Assembly (NCBI RefSeq): GCF_023065955.2
Contig: NW_026623100.1
Location: 68,638,727 to 68,702,726 of the forward strand
Length of the DNA stretch: 64,000 nt
Direction of reading: 5' to 3'
Origin: Ursus arctos
Taxonomy: Eukaryota; Chordata; Mammalia; Carnivora; Ursidae
The position numbers and the translations under genes are program-made. Under the pieces are notes generated by a model. It saw only the letters and a program-made list of their open reading frames with translations, did not search any database and was not told the origin of the DNA. Of the stretch, positions 1 through 11,292 are shown piece after piece (position 1 is the first letter of the stretch; the number at the start of each line of letters is the position of its first letter).

Positions 1-960
1 GGTTAATTTGAGGGAAATTAACTTGGAGGGTTTATAATGGAGAAGGGCCATCTTTGAAAATCAACTATCTCTGAAATTGCAAGGTAGGTCAGTAACATGA
101 AGTGATGTATGAGAAGTATGTATTTTCCAGAAGTCCTTATTTTTCAACAGATGGGGATACAGTAAGGTAAGAGCAAAGTTAATTATGTAGAGACATTTCT
201 ACCCAGAATAATTCCTGGCTTACAGATGAGAGGTTGCTTGCCCAATGCATTTACCTATTTGTCCAGGTTACCCCCTAATCCTTAGGCACATATTTAACCA
301 GAACTGGATGACAAGCCCATGGGAAAGGTCAGAATTTCAAGCTATGGATTCTTAACACCCTTAAACTTGTGGGTCTTGAATTATTGGGCAATGAGAAGCT
401 AATAGTAATTTACTGCAATTGACAGTTTTTGCTCTTTTAAATTACATGAATCTAGAATGTAACCATGGATAAAATAGGAAATCAAGCACTAATTATCCAT
501 CTCATACGTGCTTTCCAAAAAGGATTTTTTCCCGCTAGAGGTTAGGAAAAATACAAAGGAAATTTTGAAGTCAGTAGCTTGAGGAAGACATGGCATTCTG
601 TCTTGGAATGGAATCTTAAGGCAGGAGGCCATAAATATGAATGAATATAAGAATCAGAATGAATGCACTTGAACTTGGGTGATGTTCCATTGTCAGAAGC
701 TACTTGAACATCTGAGAGGTGGAACACTGAGAGTGACAATCAGGTGCTATCAAAATCAGGCAATGTCACACAGAGCTCTAGCCAAGTAAGGAAAGGAGAA
801 TGGGTCCTTCATGTTTGGTGGTCTCAGTGATCAGAGAAGTGAACTGTGGCTCCTGATGTGGAAACACCATCAGTGACAAGCATCATGAATTACATAAACA
901 ATTTAGGACCTACATTTTAAGAATGTCATTTTATTTTTCTATATATTCATATTTACAGAC
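1..960. other. Unassigned AT-rich DNA, no gene seen
   Basis: I recognise no repeat family, splice-bounded exon or conserved protein in this stretch. The only open frame of note, on the minus strand at 542-739, is 65 codons long and has no known motif. Treated as intergenic or intronic single-copy sequence. Confidence 0.5.
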
Positions 961-961
961 A

Positions 962-1009
962 TACACCACACACACACACAAACACACACACACACAGACA
1001 CACACACAA
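962..1009. repeat. (CA)n microsatellite, interrupted
   Basis: About 48 bp of CA repeats are visible, broken by an AAACAC interruption and a CAGACA interruption. The interruptions suggest an older, partly stabilised array. No gene context is visible. Confidence 0.95.
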
Positions 1010-1014
1010 ATGCT

Positions 1015-1599
1015 TAAAATAAAGTAACCACACCTAAAGAGACTCTTATTAAAAGACAAATAAAGCCAAAATTATTTATAATCTTTATAGAGTTCTGATA
1101 CAGGTACCAGATACAAGGCCAGCCAACATGGTGAGGGAATTTTAATGTCGACTTGTTTTATCTCTCAATGTCTCAACTTCTCCCTTTCTCATCATGGTGC
1201 AGCCATTATGAGATCCGTCCAGGGAGGGACATATCCAGAAGCAGAGAAATGCTGCCACAAGAGAGTCTACTCTTATATCTGCCAAGACAGGATGTTATCC
1301 CTAGATTTGGGCTACTGTATGTCCACTTGGGGGACCAGAAAGACTTATCCCCCTATAGGGTGAAAGGTGATGGACAATGGTAAGAGTTTATCCTCAGCCA
1401 GTCCTTCCTATGTTCCTAGGCATTGGCTACTTCTTCCTTACTATACTTCGCCCTCCATTCCCTGCCGCTCTCCTCAGGCTTGCTCCTAGTGTTTAATTCT
1501 TCACCCAGAACCTTAACGGGGCATAAAAACCAGGGATAGAGGAAAGAATCTTTTGTAGAAAATAAGGAGAGAGACCAGTGATTGCACTTTATAAAGAAC
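1015..1599. other. Unassigned sequence
   Basis: Two overlapping plus-strand frames at 1145-1383 (72 and 76 codons) show no recognisable domain and no splice context. The stretch is slightly richer in G and C than its surroundings. No repeat family was recognised; an old LTR remnant cannot be excluded. Confidence 0.4.
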
Positions 1600-1712
1600 T
1601 TTATTCACTCAGCTGATACCAAATGCCTATTTTGTGTTAGGTACTGAGACCGTCTCAATGGTAAGGGTTGCTTAGGCCCTGACCTTTAGGACTCAGTCTA
1701 GGGAGGGATATG
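1600..1712 (-). repeat. L2 3'-end fragment
   Basis: The order TTTATTCACTCA, then a TGTGTTAGGTACTGAGA block, then GCCCTGACCTT and GTCTAGG follows the reverse complement of the L2 3' end (age and count words of the kind ATTTATTGAGC, GTGCCAGGCACTG, CCTGCCCTCA, AGTCTAG). Heavily diverged, so very old. Confidence 0.5.
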
Positions 1713-3220
1713 GAAAAATTATTGGCCCACTATAATGAAATATGACTATATTGGTATTGGACCTGTCTCTGAATTAGATTCATGCAAGATATTTGATATA
1801 AATCCAAATTTCTTGACCCCCCCCAATTTATTAAAACTAGGTCTCCCAGGATGGGACCTAGAATTCTGTATTAAAAACAAAAAACCTTTTTCAGGTGATT
1901 CTGAGTGCCTAGTTCATACTTCCTTTGGGAAACACCACTCTAATAAATGTATGCATGGTGGACAGTACATAAACAAAAAAGTGGTGCTTTCTCAGTCTCC
2001 TGCTTCCTCAAAGTTTCTCCTTCAACATCTTTGACTTTATAGGTTTCACAGTTTCAATGCTTAGGGAAATTGTTTTACTTTTATTTGCTATCACTAACAG
2101 AATGCCTCAGAAGGGTGGTTCCTTTTGTCTCTTTAATATTAGAAAAAAATTGCACTATATACTATACATCTGTAGAAAAGTCTTCAACTTTTATGTACTA
2201 TGGATTTCAGCTCATGTTTTGAGCTTAATAGCAATGTGCTTTAACACCTGGTCTGTGATATATTTTGGAATGCATTCAGGAGCCTGCTACTTCCTATGCA
2301 TAATTTAAAAATATAGGCACCATGTGTCATTTAATGGAGGAGAAACCACCAACTGCAAACTGACCTTGCTTGCTCTTCCGTTCAAGTGCTCTAAGTTAAT
2401 TGTCACTAAGAACAAAATAACATTTTATGAGAAACCATTCCCTGTGATCAACCCCAAAGTCCCAATCTCATCCCCTGCTTATTGACTTGACCAAGACCTT
2501 TTTGATGAATACATTGTGTAAAACTGACAAGGAATTTTCTGTCTGAAGCTCTGTTGACTCTCAAATCGAAAGTTTCAGCAGAAAGAAATCAATTGCGTTA
2601 GTCTTTTTTTTTTCTTAATACCAATGAGCATTTAATATAGATAGAGCCAAAACTGCTCTTGAAAATCCGGATGCCTTGATTTGTACTTCCTTGCACTTCA
2701 TTTGGAGAGAGTCCATGATCTGGGTGGAGCCCTATTTTTCCATCTCTAACTTAAGCACAGCTGCATTCATATACTTAAAAAGAAATTTTGAGAGAATAGG
2801 AAAAGGAAATGATGTCAAATCTTCTGATTCTGACACCATTATTACCATTACTACCACTATTACCATTGCCCCACCTAATAGTTTAGAAATTGTGAGTCTG
2901 GCCATAGGGACATCAATCCATTTCTTTGAAGACATTACTCCTACAATTCAAGTTACAGTAAGTCTCTGAAGGGGTCGAGTTTATGTCCTACTTCTTTCCT
3001 GTTTCTCCCCCGCGTAACCTAGAGCCTGTGTTTGCTTAGTAGGTATGTAGCATCCACTTAATAAGTCTTACTGATCTTGTTTGCTTGGTTATGGTCTTAT
3101 AGTTCAAAGCCTTAACTTTAAAATGTGCCTTTCCCTAGTTCACAAAGTCTACCCTCATGCAACACCTCACTACCCCAGGAGGCCTCATATGGAAGGAGAT
3201 GTGCCATAATAGTAACATAT
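1713..3220. other. Unassigned sequence with short low-complexity patches
   Basis: Holds a run of C at 1818-1825 and an ATT/ACC trinucleotide-like patch at about 2841-2873. Plus-strand frames at 1735-2034, 2057-2308 and 2676-2969 have no recognisable domain; the last one simply runs through the trinucleotide patch as an isoleucine/threonine repeat. No gene is supported. Confidence 0.4.
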
Positions 3221-3224
3221 CCTA

Positions 3225-3415
3225 TTACTATCCTATAAATATTACTACTATTTATTGACTGTTTACCAGGCATTATACCTAAGGATAATTGCTCCCAATT
3301 TTACATATGAGGAAATTGTAGCATAGTATTAACTGTGACTTGCCCAAGATAGGGTTGCGAACTCAGGAAATCTAATGCCAGAACTGCCATCCTAATCAGT
3401 ACCCTCTCTGAAGCA
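3225..3415 (-). repeat. MIR SINE
   Basis: Reading the plus strand gives the reverse complement of MIR: ATTACTACTATTTATTGA, a CCAGGCATTATACC block, then TTTTACATATGAGGAAA and a GACTTGCCCAAGA block, ending in a degraded tRNA-like head. This order is diagnostic. MIR is an ancient mammalian SINE mobilised by L2. Confidence 0.75.
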
Positions 3416-3419
3416 CGGG

Positions 3420-4080
3420 TACCATGTTGCCCACTCACCTCTCCAATACTTCCCAAACCCTAATTAAATAGTATAGGTCTGAGTTCACTAGTTTTATATA
3501 TTGAGTTTTCACAGGATATTTCAAAGAAAGCTATTATGTACTATTATACTTAACAGACAAAAATATCCCGTTATGTGTTCATAAAGTGTCTTTTCTAGAG
3601 CCTTTAGGTAACATCATAAAAACTAGTATTTTCATTCAAAAATGATATCATTTAGAAGAAAAGGCAAAAAAAAAATGCCAATACCTGAACATACAATCAG
3701 TTTCATTCAGCATTTAGTGCAAGCTAAGCTTTGTGTAAGCCACGGGGTTTGGACTGAGCTACCTTTGGTTTACACTCTTTGTGGCTGAATATACTGATGC
3801 TCTAAGTTAACTAACCTGCAGTGATGATGCTGTCATGTTTATTGAATGTAAGACTCTGTACAGAGCAAGATGCACCATTACTTTATGTACCATTAAGAAG
3901 AAAAAAAATGCAATTGTTGGCTATATGATGACATGCAACAAATGCAAGATGAGTTTCATTTCAGACATCTTAAAATGTGAAAATATGTGTCTAGGAATTA
4001 ATTAAATATAATTACCTTCAATTCTCTTGTGAAATTGTTAGTCTTAAACTTTTATCTTAGAAGAGAAATAATTCAACCTC
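3420..4080. other. Unassigned AT-rich sequence
   Basis: No repeat family, exon or RNA gene recognised. Contains short A runs at 3667-3675 and 3899-3907 only. Confidence 0.4.
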
Positions 4081-4084
4081 TGTA

Positions 4085-4330
4085 GATAGAGTCATGGTTG
4101 AGAAAATTAACTCTGGATTTAGACTTCATAGGTTAGAATCCTGACCCTACCTCACATAAGATGTATGATATTAGATAGCTTACTTTCTGTTATTTATTTT
4201 CATTGTTTATAAGTAGCAATGAATAATATCATGGCATGGTGAAGATGACATGGATAATTCACATAAAATTGTTTAACACACAATAAGGCTGCTTGGTGCA
4301 ATGTAGATACTAAGATATGAAGATAATAAG
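4085..4330 (+). repeat. MIR SINE, diverged
   Basis: The order GGTTGAGAAAATTAACTCTG, then AGACTTCATAGGTTAGAATCC, then a poorly kept core and a weak 3' part fits a plus-strand MIR: tRNA-derived head, 'gggttcgaatcc'-like B-box remnant, core. Old and decayed. Confidence 0.6.
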
Positions 4331-4382
4331 GAGGATTATGAGTATTTTCTTCAAAGGTGAAAAAAAGACCAAAGTCTTCCAA

Positions 4383-4486
4383 GTTCCTCCTATCAAAAGG
4401 AACTCTTCATTTCTCCACTCTTTGAATATGAGCTTGGCCATATGAATTTCCTTAGCCAATGGGAAACCAGCAAACATAATACAAGC
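4383..4486 (+). mobile_element. MLT1 LTR, 5' part (ERVL-MaLR)
   Basis: Carries the MLT1 landmarks GAGCTTGGCCATATGAATT and AGCCAATGGGA. The element resumes after the Can-SINE at 4682 with ACTTGAAAAGTGTTATTTTC, so both pieces are one LTR split by a later insertion. Non-coding solo LTR remnant of an old endogenous retroelement. Confidence 0.75.
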
Positions 4487-4681
4487 AGAAGGGTGCCTGG
4501 GTGGTGCAGTCAGTTAAGCGTTCAACTCTTGATTTCCAATCAGGTCATGATATTGAGCTCCACTTCCGGCTCTGCAACTCAGCATGAAGTCTGCTTGAGA
4601 TTTCCTGTCCCTCTCTCTCTTTGCTCCTTCCCCCATTCATGCTCTTTCTTGCTCTCTAAAAATAAATCAATAAAATCTTTA
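4487..4681 (+). mobile_element. Can-SINE (older subfamily) inside MLT1
   Basis: Starts near the canonical GGTGCCTGGGTGG and has the tRNA-derived head (TCAGTTAAGCG), a CT-rich middle (CCCTCTCTCTCTTTGC) and the AAATAAATCAATAAAATCTT tail. Flanked by a 15-bp direct repeat AAACATAATACAAGC at 4472-4486 and 4682-4696, the target-site duplication of L1-driven insertion. Divergence in the body suggests an older copy. Confidence 0.95.
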
Positions 4682-5048
4682 AAACATAATACAAGCCAAA
4701 ACTTGAAAAGTGTTATTTTCCACCATTATTTGAATGAATTACTGGATGATGAGAGACATGTAGGCATCACTTCAGCTGACACAGCCAACCATTAGACACA
4801 TGAGAGAAACACTCCCCCATATTCACAGCTTGCCAAATGCCAGAAAGGTGTGTGAGGCCGTCTAAGACCAAGGAGCCCTCATCTGACCTGACTGTAACTG
4901 GATAAATAAGCTGGAAATCACAGCAGGAGGACTGCCCAACCGAGCCCAGCCCAAGTTGTTGAGCCACATATTACCGGCTCTTAACAATTGCTATTTTAAG
5001 CCACGGAGTGTCAGAATAGTTGTTATGCAACAAACCTAACTGATACAG
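4682..5048 (+). mobile_element. MLT1 LTR, 3' part
   Basis: Continues the element of 4383-4486. Landmarks are ACTGGATGATGAGAGAC, CCGAGCCCAGCCCAAGTTG, then the typical end TATTTTAAGCCACGGAG and CAACAAACCTAACTGATACAG. These are the standard 3' words of MLT1 LTRs. The 117-codon plus frame at 4442-4795 and the minus frame at 4767-4967 are accidents of the repeats. Confidence 0.8.
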
Positions 5049-6385
5049 CTACAGAGACAAATATTTCCCTGTGCCTGTTTTTTACTGTTTCTTTTTTTAA
5101 ACGTGAAGAAAAAGTCTCATTGGCCTTATTGGTCTAACTTTTATTTTTAAATGAAGGTCAATACGTGTAAAATCCTACTTTAAGTCTGTTAAATACTTTA
5201 GCAAGATCTGAGAACCTTTCAAATGTTTTCATTATTTTTTGTGGTAGAAACAGATTTCAATTCCTTTGGAATTATAATTTTTAATTTTGAAGCATTTTCA
5301 ATAGTAAAGAGATATTTCAAATAGAGGCATACAGTAGTTTCTCAATATCTCTGATTTGGAGTGTTATGAAAAATAATAAAAACGTGGGACATGTAGGGAA
5401 GCATCATATTGACAGTTCACACCTTCAAAATGTCTTTGAGAGTCTGCTTGTTTAGGTTTTTTTTAAAGTAATAACAGGCCATTTAAGCCTGGTCACAATT
5501 AAAAATAAATCCACAGGAGACCCTTGGCATGTAGGAACAATGCAAAATCCCTGATGGTGTCAAAAGAACAGCAAAATGAATGTGCTATGAACACAGACCC
5601 CAGAAGAAGTATGTTTAAAATGCTAAAGGTAAGCTCTCAGAAGACACTGCCCTTGTGGCACCAACTTAAACAGCTCAATCTTTCATTACCCTGGAGAAGT
5701 CAAATCAGTCTTTTCCTGAAAGTCCATGGAGGACTGGAGAATTGCATGCTCCCCTTTTGGCAGGCCAGCCTTAGTGAGGTTACAAGATGAGGCTCATTAA
5801 AAACATTATTTAAAGAGTATTAAAACCCACTGACCTCACAATAAACAGGACTGAACAACAACAAAGCAGCAGTATTATAGTCTGATTTGTTGTGTGTTTG
5901 CTATTGAAAAAAAATTTTGTGAGATTCATTTTAGAAAATGTATGTCAGCATCTGCAACATTTCGTTAATGCAGGAAACTATTCCCTGAAATTGGAGACAG
6001 CTTCAGAAGTGTCTGGCTTCGCGTCGTTTTATTTTCTATAGAATTTACTGCAATGTTCATTTTATTTAAAAAGATAAAACACATTTATGTGGAATTATTC
6101 TTATAATTGTGGAATTAGTATCATCAAATTATTATTAGTAGACATAGTAGTAGTACTAGGAGTACGTGAAATTATTGTGTAAACATGAGTTATTTGCTCC
6201 CCTAGAGAGTTACTTCATGGAGGGTAAAGCTGTGCCAAATAAACTTTGGGCTCCTCTCACCTTCCCCATCCCATGTCTTTTGATATCATCCTTGTCGTGT
6301 TGCAGGTACAGAGTAAAGCCCTTCTGGCAGGTAAATTTTCTAGTATGTTTGCATATGTGCTTTTACAGCATATGTTTTTTGCTTC
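5049..6385. other. Unassigned, repeat-poor stretch; possible conserved non-coding DNA
   Basis: No transposon family recognised. Two sub-stretches stand out as compositionally mixed rather than decayed: 5530-5900 and 5935-6060, the latter keeping two CpGs in GGCTTCGCGTCG within AT-rich DNA. The 88-codon frame at 5524-5790 has no recognised domain. See findings. Confidence 0.35.
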
Positions 6386-6389
6386 TTTT

Positions 6390-6445
6390 TCTGTCTTTAT
6401 GGCCAGCACAGTGCTGAGCATAAAGAAGGTAGTTAATATAATGCA
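6390..6445 (+). repeat. L2 or MIR 3'-end scrap
   Basis: GGCCAGCACAGTGCTGAGCATAAAGAAGG resembles the common 'acagtgcctggcacatagtaggt' end shared by L2 and MIR. Only about 55 bp can be claimed. Confidence 0.4.
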
Positions 6446-6449
6446 CTAG

Positions 6450-7050
6450 CTTTGAGGACAACACATTCTCCGAGAATGATAATACCAGCTAAGAAATGAG
6501 GGTTTTTTTTTTCCTTTATTCTGAACATTCTAGATTTTCATGCATGTACTGAATCAAAAAGAATACCTCCTTCTGGCACCAATGACTTAATTGGAAATTA
6601 TTAAGACTCCTTTAATAAAAACCTAATTTGAAGAACTCTGGAAAAACTAGGAGACACAAATTAGGAATTCTCTCACAATTCTTTTTGCCTTCTAACATTG
6701 CCAAATGAAAATTAGCAAGGAATTTTCAGACCAAAGCTTTATGACTATTGAATAATTAAGGAAAGGACAGATCTGAAAATCTATGAGATTCTTCCAAGAA
6801 ATCTTTCTACTGGTCTATGAACCATCTCACTACTTGTTTGTTTTTGATTTCTTACCACTGCAAAAAAAAGTCATGTCTTCATGTTTTGCACCAAAAAATA
6901 GGTTAGTGATAAGACAGTTTCCATCATACTTATACATGTTTTTGTAATATGCCACTAAATATTTATATACCCATCTCTTTTACCCATCACTGAGTTATTC
7001 TAGAATGTATACTACCTTTTATCTTTTGTGACTTGCATAGTATCAGTAGC
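6450..7050. other. Unassigned AT-rich sequence
   Basis: No repeat family, RNA gene or exon recognised. Confidence 0.4.
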
Positions 7051-7056
7051 ATAATG

Positions 7057-7545
7057 CTTCAGTTATCTATTGCTGCATAATAAAATAGCCCCAAATTTAG
7101 TAGCCTAAAATAACAGAAGTTTCTTTTTCTCATGATTCTGTGAGTTGATGGGCATTTCTCTGCATTCTGTTTGGAGCTGAGCTGTGGCTGGGAAGTCCAA
7201 GATGGCCTCATTCACATGTTTGTCTAGCAGTGTTGGGTGTTGGCCAGGCAGCTCAGTTCCCCTCCACATGGTCTCTCTTCTTCTGTTAGTCTAGACCAGC
7301 TTTCCTAATGTATGGTGACTAGATTCCAAGAGAATAAAGCTCAAGCTGCCAGGCTTCTTCAGGTTGGGCCCAGAATTGGCACAGTGTCCCATCTGCTGCA
7401 TTCTATTAGTCAAAGAAAGTCACAAAGCCAGACCAGATTCAAGCGGAAGTGAAACAGAACCCATCTCTGGAAGGGAGGAGTGGCAAACCAGGTCCCAGAT
7501 GGGAAGAATTATTGGTGGTCATCCCCGAAGGCAATCTTAGTTAGT
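7057..7545 (-). mobile_element. MLT1 LTR, near full length (ERVL-MaLR)
   Basis: The plus strand begins CAGTTATCTATTGCTGCATAA followed by CCCCAAATTTAGTAGCCT, the reverse complement of the MLT1 3' end (agccactaagttttgggg...gcagcaatagataac). Further landmarks in order are CATGATTCTGTGAGTTGA, AGTCCAAGATGG, ATTCTATTAGTCAAAG, CAGACCAGATTCAAG and GGAGGAGTGGCAA. About 490 bp, a complete solo LTR. Confidence 0.8.
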
Positions 7546-7549
7546 TTTT

Positions 7550-7592
7550 TTAGTCTCTAATAAATATTTGTTGAATGAATAACTGAGCAATA
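7550..7592 (+). repeat. L2/MIR 3'-end scrap
   Basis: CTAATAAATATTTGTTGAATGAAT is the typical last segment of L2 (caataaatatttgttgaatgaat). Very short, directly after the MLT1. Confidence 0.5.
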
Positions 7593-7594
7593 GG

Positions 7595-9890
7595 AAAACC
7601 TAGTTAGGATGACAACCAGAATTGAGAAGCATCAAATACTAGACAGAGAATGTGTGTTTTTTTTCCTTCCTCTTTCCCTTGTTCTCATCTACCTCTCTCT
7701 TTTTTTCATTCATTCACAAGTTTTGAATAATGAATCTGCATTTGCCTGAAAGAGAATGAAGTCACTGATAGAGGGAATCCCCTATTTAAAGAACTAGGAC
7801 AATGAAATTACATAATGGGTCTGAAAAACAGCAAGTAATTGGATGTGGCTGATGAAATGGGATGTTTGTAGAGGAGTGGAGGGGCATGAAGATGAGAATG
7901 TGTGAGGAACTTACAGAAGGAGATTAACATCTGTTCTTTAAGCAGTATAGAGTTGAAGGATTAGAAGTAGGATTACATCATGAACATCATGGTGAGTTTT
8001 TCCAGTACATGTCTAAAATGGATTATTAATGGACTCTAGTGGGAACAAAAGTCATATCTGCCTTATTCTCTGCTAGGTCCTCTCTTCTTAAGACTCTGCC
8101 ATCGTGTACCTACCATATGCTAGGTAATGTTAAATTAACTTAAGAAGAAGGTTGAATACTTGATTGTTAAGTGAAGGAAGCTATCATGTGCCAGATTGTT
8201 CAGAAAAAAATGAGTATGAGGGAGCTTGTGTACAGGATTTTTTGCCATTAGCTGGAGCCCTAGGTGATGTACTTTGCATACAGGCCTTGAAAGCCATGAA
8301 GAAGATGAATGGATCAATGTGAGATTTTGTTCAGCTAACCCTTTCACAAGGAAAACTCTTTGCATAGATCACATCACTTTATTTTATACCCAAGACATAT
8401 TCTAAGGAATTATTTTCCTATTAATTTATTTATATAATTTAAATGTAAGTTGCCTCTATTATTTTAACTCATTATTTTACTATGTCATAAGTATTTTATT
8501 TTTGACATTTTACTTGTTTGCCTTATCTCTTGAATTCCTACCCGGAATAAAGACTTGCATTATATACTTTGCTTACATCATGTTATAATTGGTGGGAATG
8601 ATGGCTAACAGTTCACCTTTTCATATTTAAAATTTTCTAGGCACAAACCACTTTTGTGTACATAATTTGATTATAATATTGATCTCCATTGCAACTACAT
8701 GAGATTGGTTGTTTGGGTATTAGAATCTCTTTTACAAATCCAAAGGGGAAAAAAAGTAAAGTTTTGATTATTTAAGCAACTGCTGGTATAGAACCTATGC
8801 ATTTATTCTGATTTCAGAGAAATTACTCACAATGAACCATATAAGTAGAGCAGAATAAAAGATCGATTCAGTGAAATTTGGAACAAACTTGAACTACTTC
8901 TTGTATCTGACATCTGGGTTCTTTGCTCCATGACCTGTGGCTTGCCAATTTCATGTTTCTCAGTAATTGCTTATTTAATGCTTCAAGCTGAATACCTCCT
9001 GGGTGACCAAGACCAAGAGCAGCAAGAAGTACATATTTCTCCTTCAGATCACCTGACCGTTAGGAGCACAGGCCAAGTCCAAATTTACATCATTCTGTAA
9101 TACACAGGAGTGCACAGTCATCACGCTTCAGCATGCACAGGGCTCCAGACATGCCTGTGGCTCTGCCTTCAGGATCCCAGACAGCCTTTGTACACAAGTT
9201 GGAGAGTAGACCATGGATTTTAAAAGACCATCCATATGCATTTGGAGCCCGTTATTCTATAAACTGAAAACAAATTCCACTGAGTATGAGAAAAATGTAA
9301 ATTTGGCTAAGATCTCCTTATAGATTGTCACTTACCCTAATCAATAGAGTGGTTATACTTAAGGAAGTGGTGGTAAGAAGATGAAATGATGATTTTTTTT
9401 TTTTTTCAAAAATTCTCTCTTCTCAAAAGGGAGTGCTTTGTAAATGAGGAGGTACCTTCCTGAGTTTCCTCAAGGATGTACAGAAAGAATAAACTCAAGT
9501 GGGCCCTTCCTATTATCATTCTTGCTTAGATCTCTTTCCTTTTCCTCTCCTTGCCCTAGTGTGTTCTGTTTCACATTTCTCACAGCCTTACTTATTCTTT
9601 TATTTTAATCATATGAATGGACCCAGGATGCTTTTTAATTCAATATATTCAGACACAGATTCATTCTGGAGATACTGCTGGGTAGCATTGGAGTGCATTA
9701 ATCCTGGTATTAACCTGTCTTCCCTCTGTCTTTCTAGTATCAAGAATTATATTGTGAATGAATTCATGATCACATTTCTAAAGATGTTACATGGGAGGCT
9801 GATCAAGTTACTTGTAGCTGTCTGAGTATTCAAAGTTGCAGTTTTCATGTCCTAGTACTGGCCATCTAGATGTGAATTACAGGCTCCCAT
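7595..9890. other. Unassigned sequence with poly-T run and a repeat-poor island
   Basis: No transposon was recognised. A T run of about 14 lies at 9392-9406. The part from about 8870 to 9250 is balanced in composition and free of known repeats; its minus strand has no open frame long enough to call a retrocopy. The 108-codon plus frame at 9499-9825 and the minus frame at 8135-8365 have no recognisable domain. No gene is claimed. Confidence 0.35.
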
Positions 9891-9891
9891 T

Positions 9892-9925
9892 CACACATAC
9901 GCATACACCCACACATACACACTCC
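9892..9925. repeat. Degenerate (CA)n / CACATA low complexity
   Basis: CACACATACGCATACACCC is followed by ACACATACACACTCC, a decayed CA-type simple repeat. Confidence 0.7.
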
Positions 9926-11195
9926 TTTACAAACTGAACAATACTCACCCTGATTTCTCATTCACAGGTAATGTTAGGTGATGTCAGTATGGATTGCTAG
10001 TTTCTACTCCTCAGGTTTCCACTGAGAGAGATTTTCCCTTACGCTGTAAGCTCCTTGCCCCCTTCCCTCACTTACTCCTTTCTCGGAAAAGGGGAGTGTA
10101 TTATAACTAATACTATGGGGAGCAGAAACTAAAGATGTGAAACTAGATGCTCCCCTTTTTCTCTTTAGGATGTGCTTGCCTGCAGAGAGCTTATGCTTTG
10201 GTCTGTCCTTGGGCATGTGGTGTGTTGACCTGCAGGTGAGGCCCATGGTTGTGAGTAGTGCTTGCAATGTGGTAATTCAAATTCCAGGATGTAGTATCAC
10301 CAAGGTCACCTGGTTAATAGTCTTAAATCCATATCCTCCAAGCTAGCCTTTGAGAGCCATACACGTGATATATTCATCTCTGACTTCCTTCATTTTTCTT
10401 TCAATGGGATCAGAACTGAGATAGAGAGGTAAGGGTGCATTTGATTAGTCCCCTTGAACTCCAATACCTATGACTGATTTTTTCCTCTATAGCTTGTTGT
10501 CAGGCTCTTCTGCATGCCTTTCTTTATGATGAGAATGATCTTGTTATCTCCTCTTTTGCTTCAGTTAGTAAGCTCATATTAATTCCCACCATAGAACTAG
10601 ACAAAGAAGTACTTTGCCTAAGACATGCATGATGGTGAGTAATATAACCATAACTGCAGACAAATATGAATAGGACCATGTAAGCCCAGAGAAATGCCAT
10701 TTATTTGGAATTTTCCTATAAGCCATTATTTTTCCTTGGATGAAGGAGAGATACCAGAATAAAGTGTGATTGTTTTTAATTTTTTTTTTTTTTTGCTTTC
10801 ATCAAGAGAATCTCTTTAAGGATTTATTTTAGTCCAGTATGTAGAAGAGATAAAAATGATGCCGTCATAGATAAAGTGAGGTGAAATTCTACAGTTAGAT
10901 ACCACCTCCTTTTCCATTATGATGCCTCCATGATACCCTTAGAACATATGGCTGGAACTCATTTTTAAGACCAGAGGAGAAAGATCACTGCACAAGAAGT
11001 CAATCACATGAGAATTTATGTCCATAAACACCTCAGTGAACAAAGAACATTTGAACTGGTCCACTTATTTTCTCATCTCCTGATGGAGACAACTGGTCTC
11101 CTAAATGTCTCTGGCCTATAGAATTAAAGACAATATTTTTAAAAATAGAAGGTGACCCAATTTCTATTCCTATGGTATCGCATTTCAGCATTCCA
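9926..11195. other. Unassigned sequence
   Basis: Includes a T run of about 17 at 10779-10795. Opposed open frames at 10004-10267 (minus, 87 codons) and 10137-10346 (plus, 69 codons) overlap and carry no recognisable domain. No gene is supported. Confidence 0.4.
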
Positions 11196-11199
11196 TTCT

Positions 11200-11292
11200 T
11201 TAATTTTCTACAGTGTCTAGAAGAGTGCACCTGGCACAGAGCTGATAGTCAATGAATGTTTGATAACTGAATGAGTGAATGAATGAGTAAAT
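11200..11292 (+). repeat. L2 3'-end fragment
   Basis: CTACAGTGTCTAGAAGAGTGC, CCTGGCACAGAGCTGATAG, then TCAATGAATGTTTGATAAC and a GAATGAATGAG tail follow the L2 end in order. Confidence 0.7.
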
